DNA from: RGIG8767 sp964386235
GTDB lineage: Bacteria > Bacillota > Clostridia > Lachnospirales > Lachnospiraceae
Direction: 5' to 3'
Assembly (NCBI GenBank): GCA_964386235.1
Contig: CAYLSH010000048.1
Span: 1 to 14,431, forward strand
DNA length: 14,431 bases
Both the position numbers and the translations under genes were made by a program. Every line of letters starts with the position of its first letter. Within the stretch, counting starts at the first letter, position 1. The notes below the pieces were generated by a model. The model saw only the letters and a program-made list of their open reading frames with translations. It searched no databases and had not been told where the DNA came from. Below are positions 14,382-14,431 of the stretch, piece by piece.

Positions 14382-14416
14382 TGCAATAGGAAATTTCTTT
14401 GAAATTACCTATTGCA
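14382..14416. repeat. Long hairpin at the right edge
   Basis: TGCAATAGG pairs with CCTATTGCA, then after one A-A mismatch AATTTC pairs with GAAATT around a TTT loop. Read on the minus strand it is followed by TAAAATAAAA, so it may terminate a convergent gene beyond the window. The extended dyad also resembles dispersed intergenic repeats of this family. Confidence 0.6.
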
Positions 14417-14431
14417 CAAAAAACACTCCGT

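Overview
The window looks like chromosomal DNA from a low-GC anaerobic Firmicute, most likely a member of the Lachnospiraceae. This rests on strong GGAGG-type ribosome sites, sigma-A-like promoters, a type IV pilus operon with a DUF4860 protein, and a LacI-sensor/GGDEF/EAL regulator, a combination I associate with that family. It is an inference from gene content; there is no rRNA or marker gene here.

Left part (about 1-3900) is a scarred accessory region. It holds the N-terminal piece of a phospholipase-D/DEAD-type (DUF3427-like) helicase whose Walker A motif is broken at the window edge, a 21-codon mini-ORF with a good ribosome site, a headless gene fragment, an IS200/IS605-type element carrying only tnpB (RuvC residues intact, no zinc finger) with hairpin ends and a probable omega-RNA region, a 17-codon relic of the same kind of helicase directly against the element's left end, an intact gene for a small putative zinc-binding protein with its own promoter, and an orphan ORF without a ribosome site.

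Middle part (3912-8951) is one minus-strand type IV pilus operon. It starts at a near-consensus promoter (8923-8951) and ends at a strong hairpin (3912-3944). In order it encodes a transglutaminase-like lipoprotein, the platform protein PilC, a small membrane-anchored protein, a DUF4860 protein, two pilin-like membrane-anchored proteins and the retraction ATPase PilT. No PilB, prepilin peptidase or PilM/N/O is present in the window.

Right part (8977-14431) holds two divergent signalling genes sharing a 262-base intergenic region. One encodes a 1261-residue protein: LacI-type sugar-binding domain without a DNA-binding headpiece, GAF-like region, degenerate GGDEF, complete EAL phosphodiesterase, and a C-terminal glycine-rich beta-helix-like domain. 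The other encodes a 434-residue protein with three 24-residue MshEN-type c-di-GMP-binding motifs at an exact 29-residue period, a CheX-like phosphatase domain with the E-x-x-N motif, and a receiver domain. Together with the pilus operon they suggest a local module: a ligand-sensing c-di-GMP phosphodiesterase, a probable c-di-GMP receptor linked to chemotaxis-type phosphorylation, and the pilus machine they may control. That linkage is inferred from gene order and domains only.
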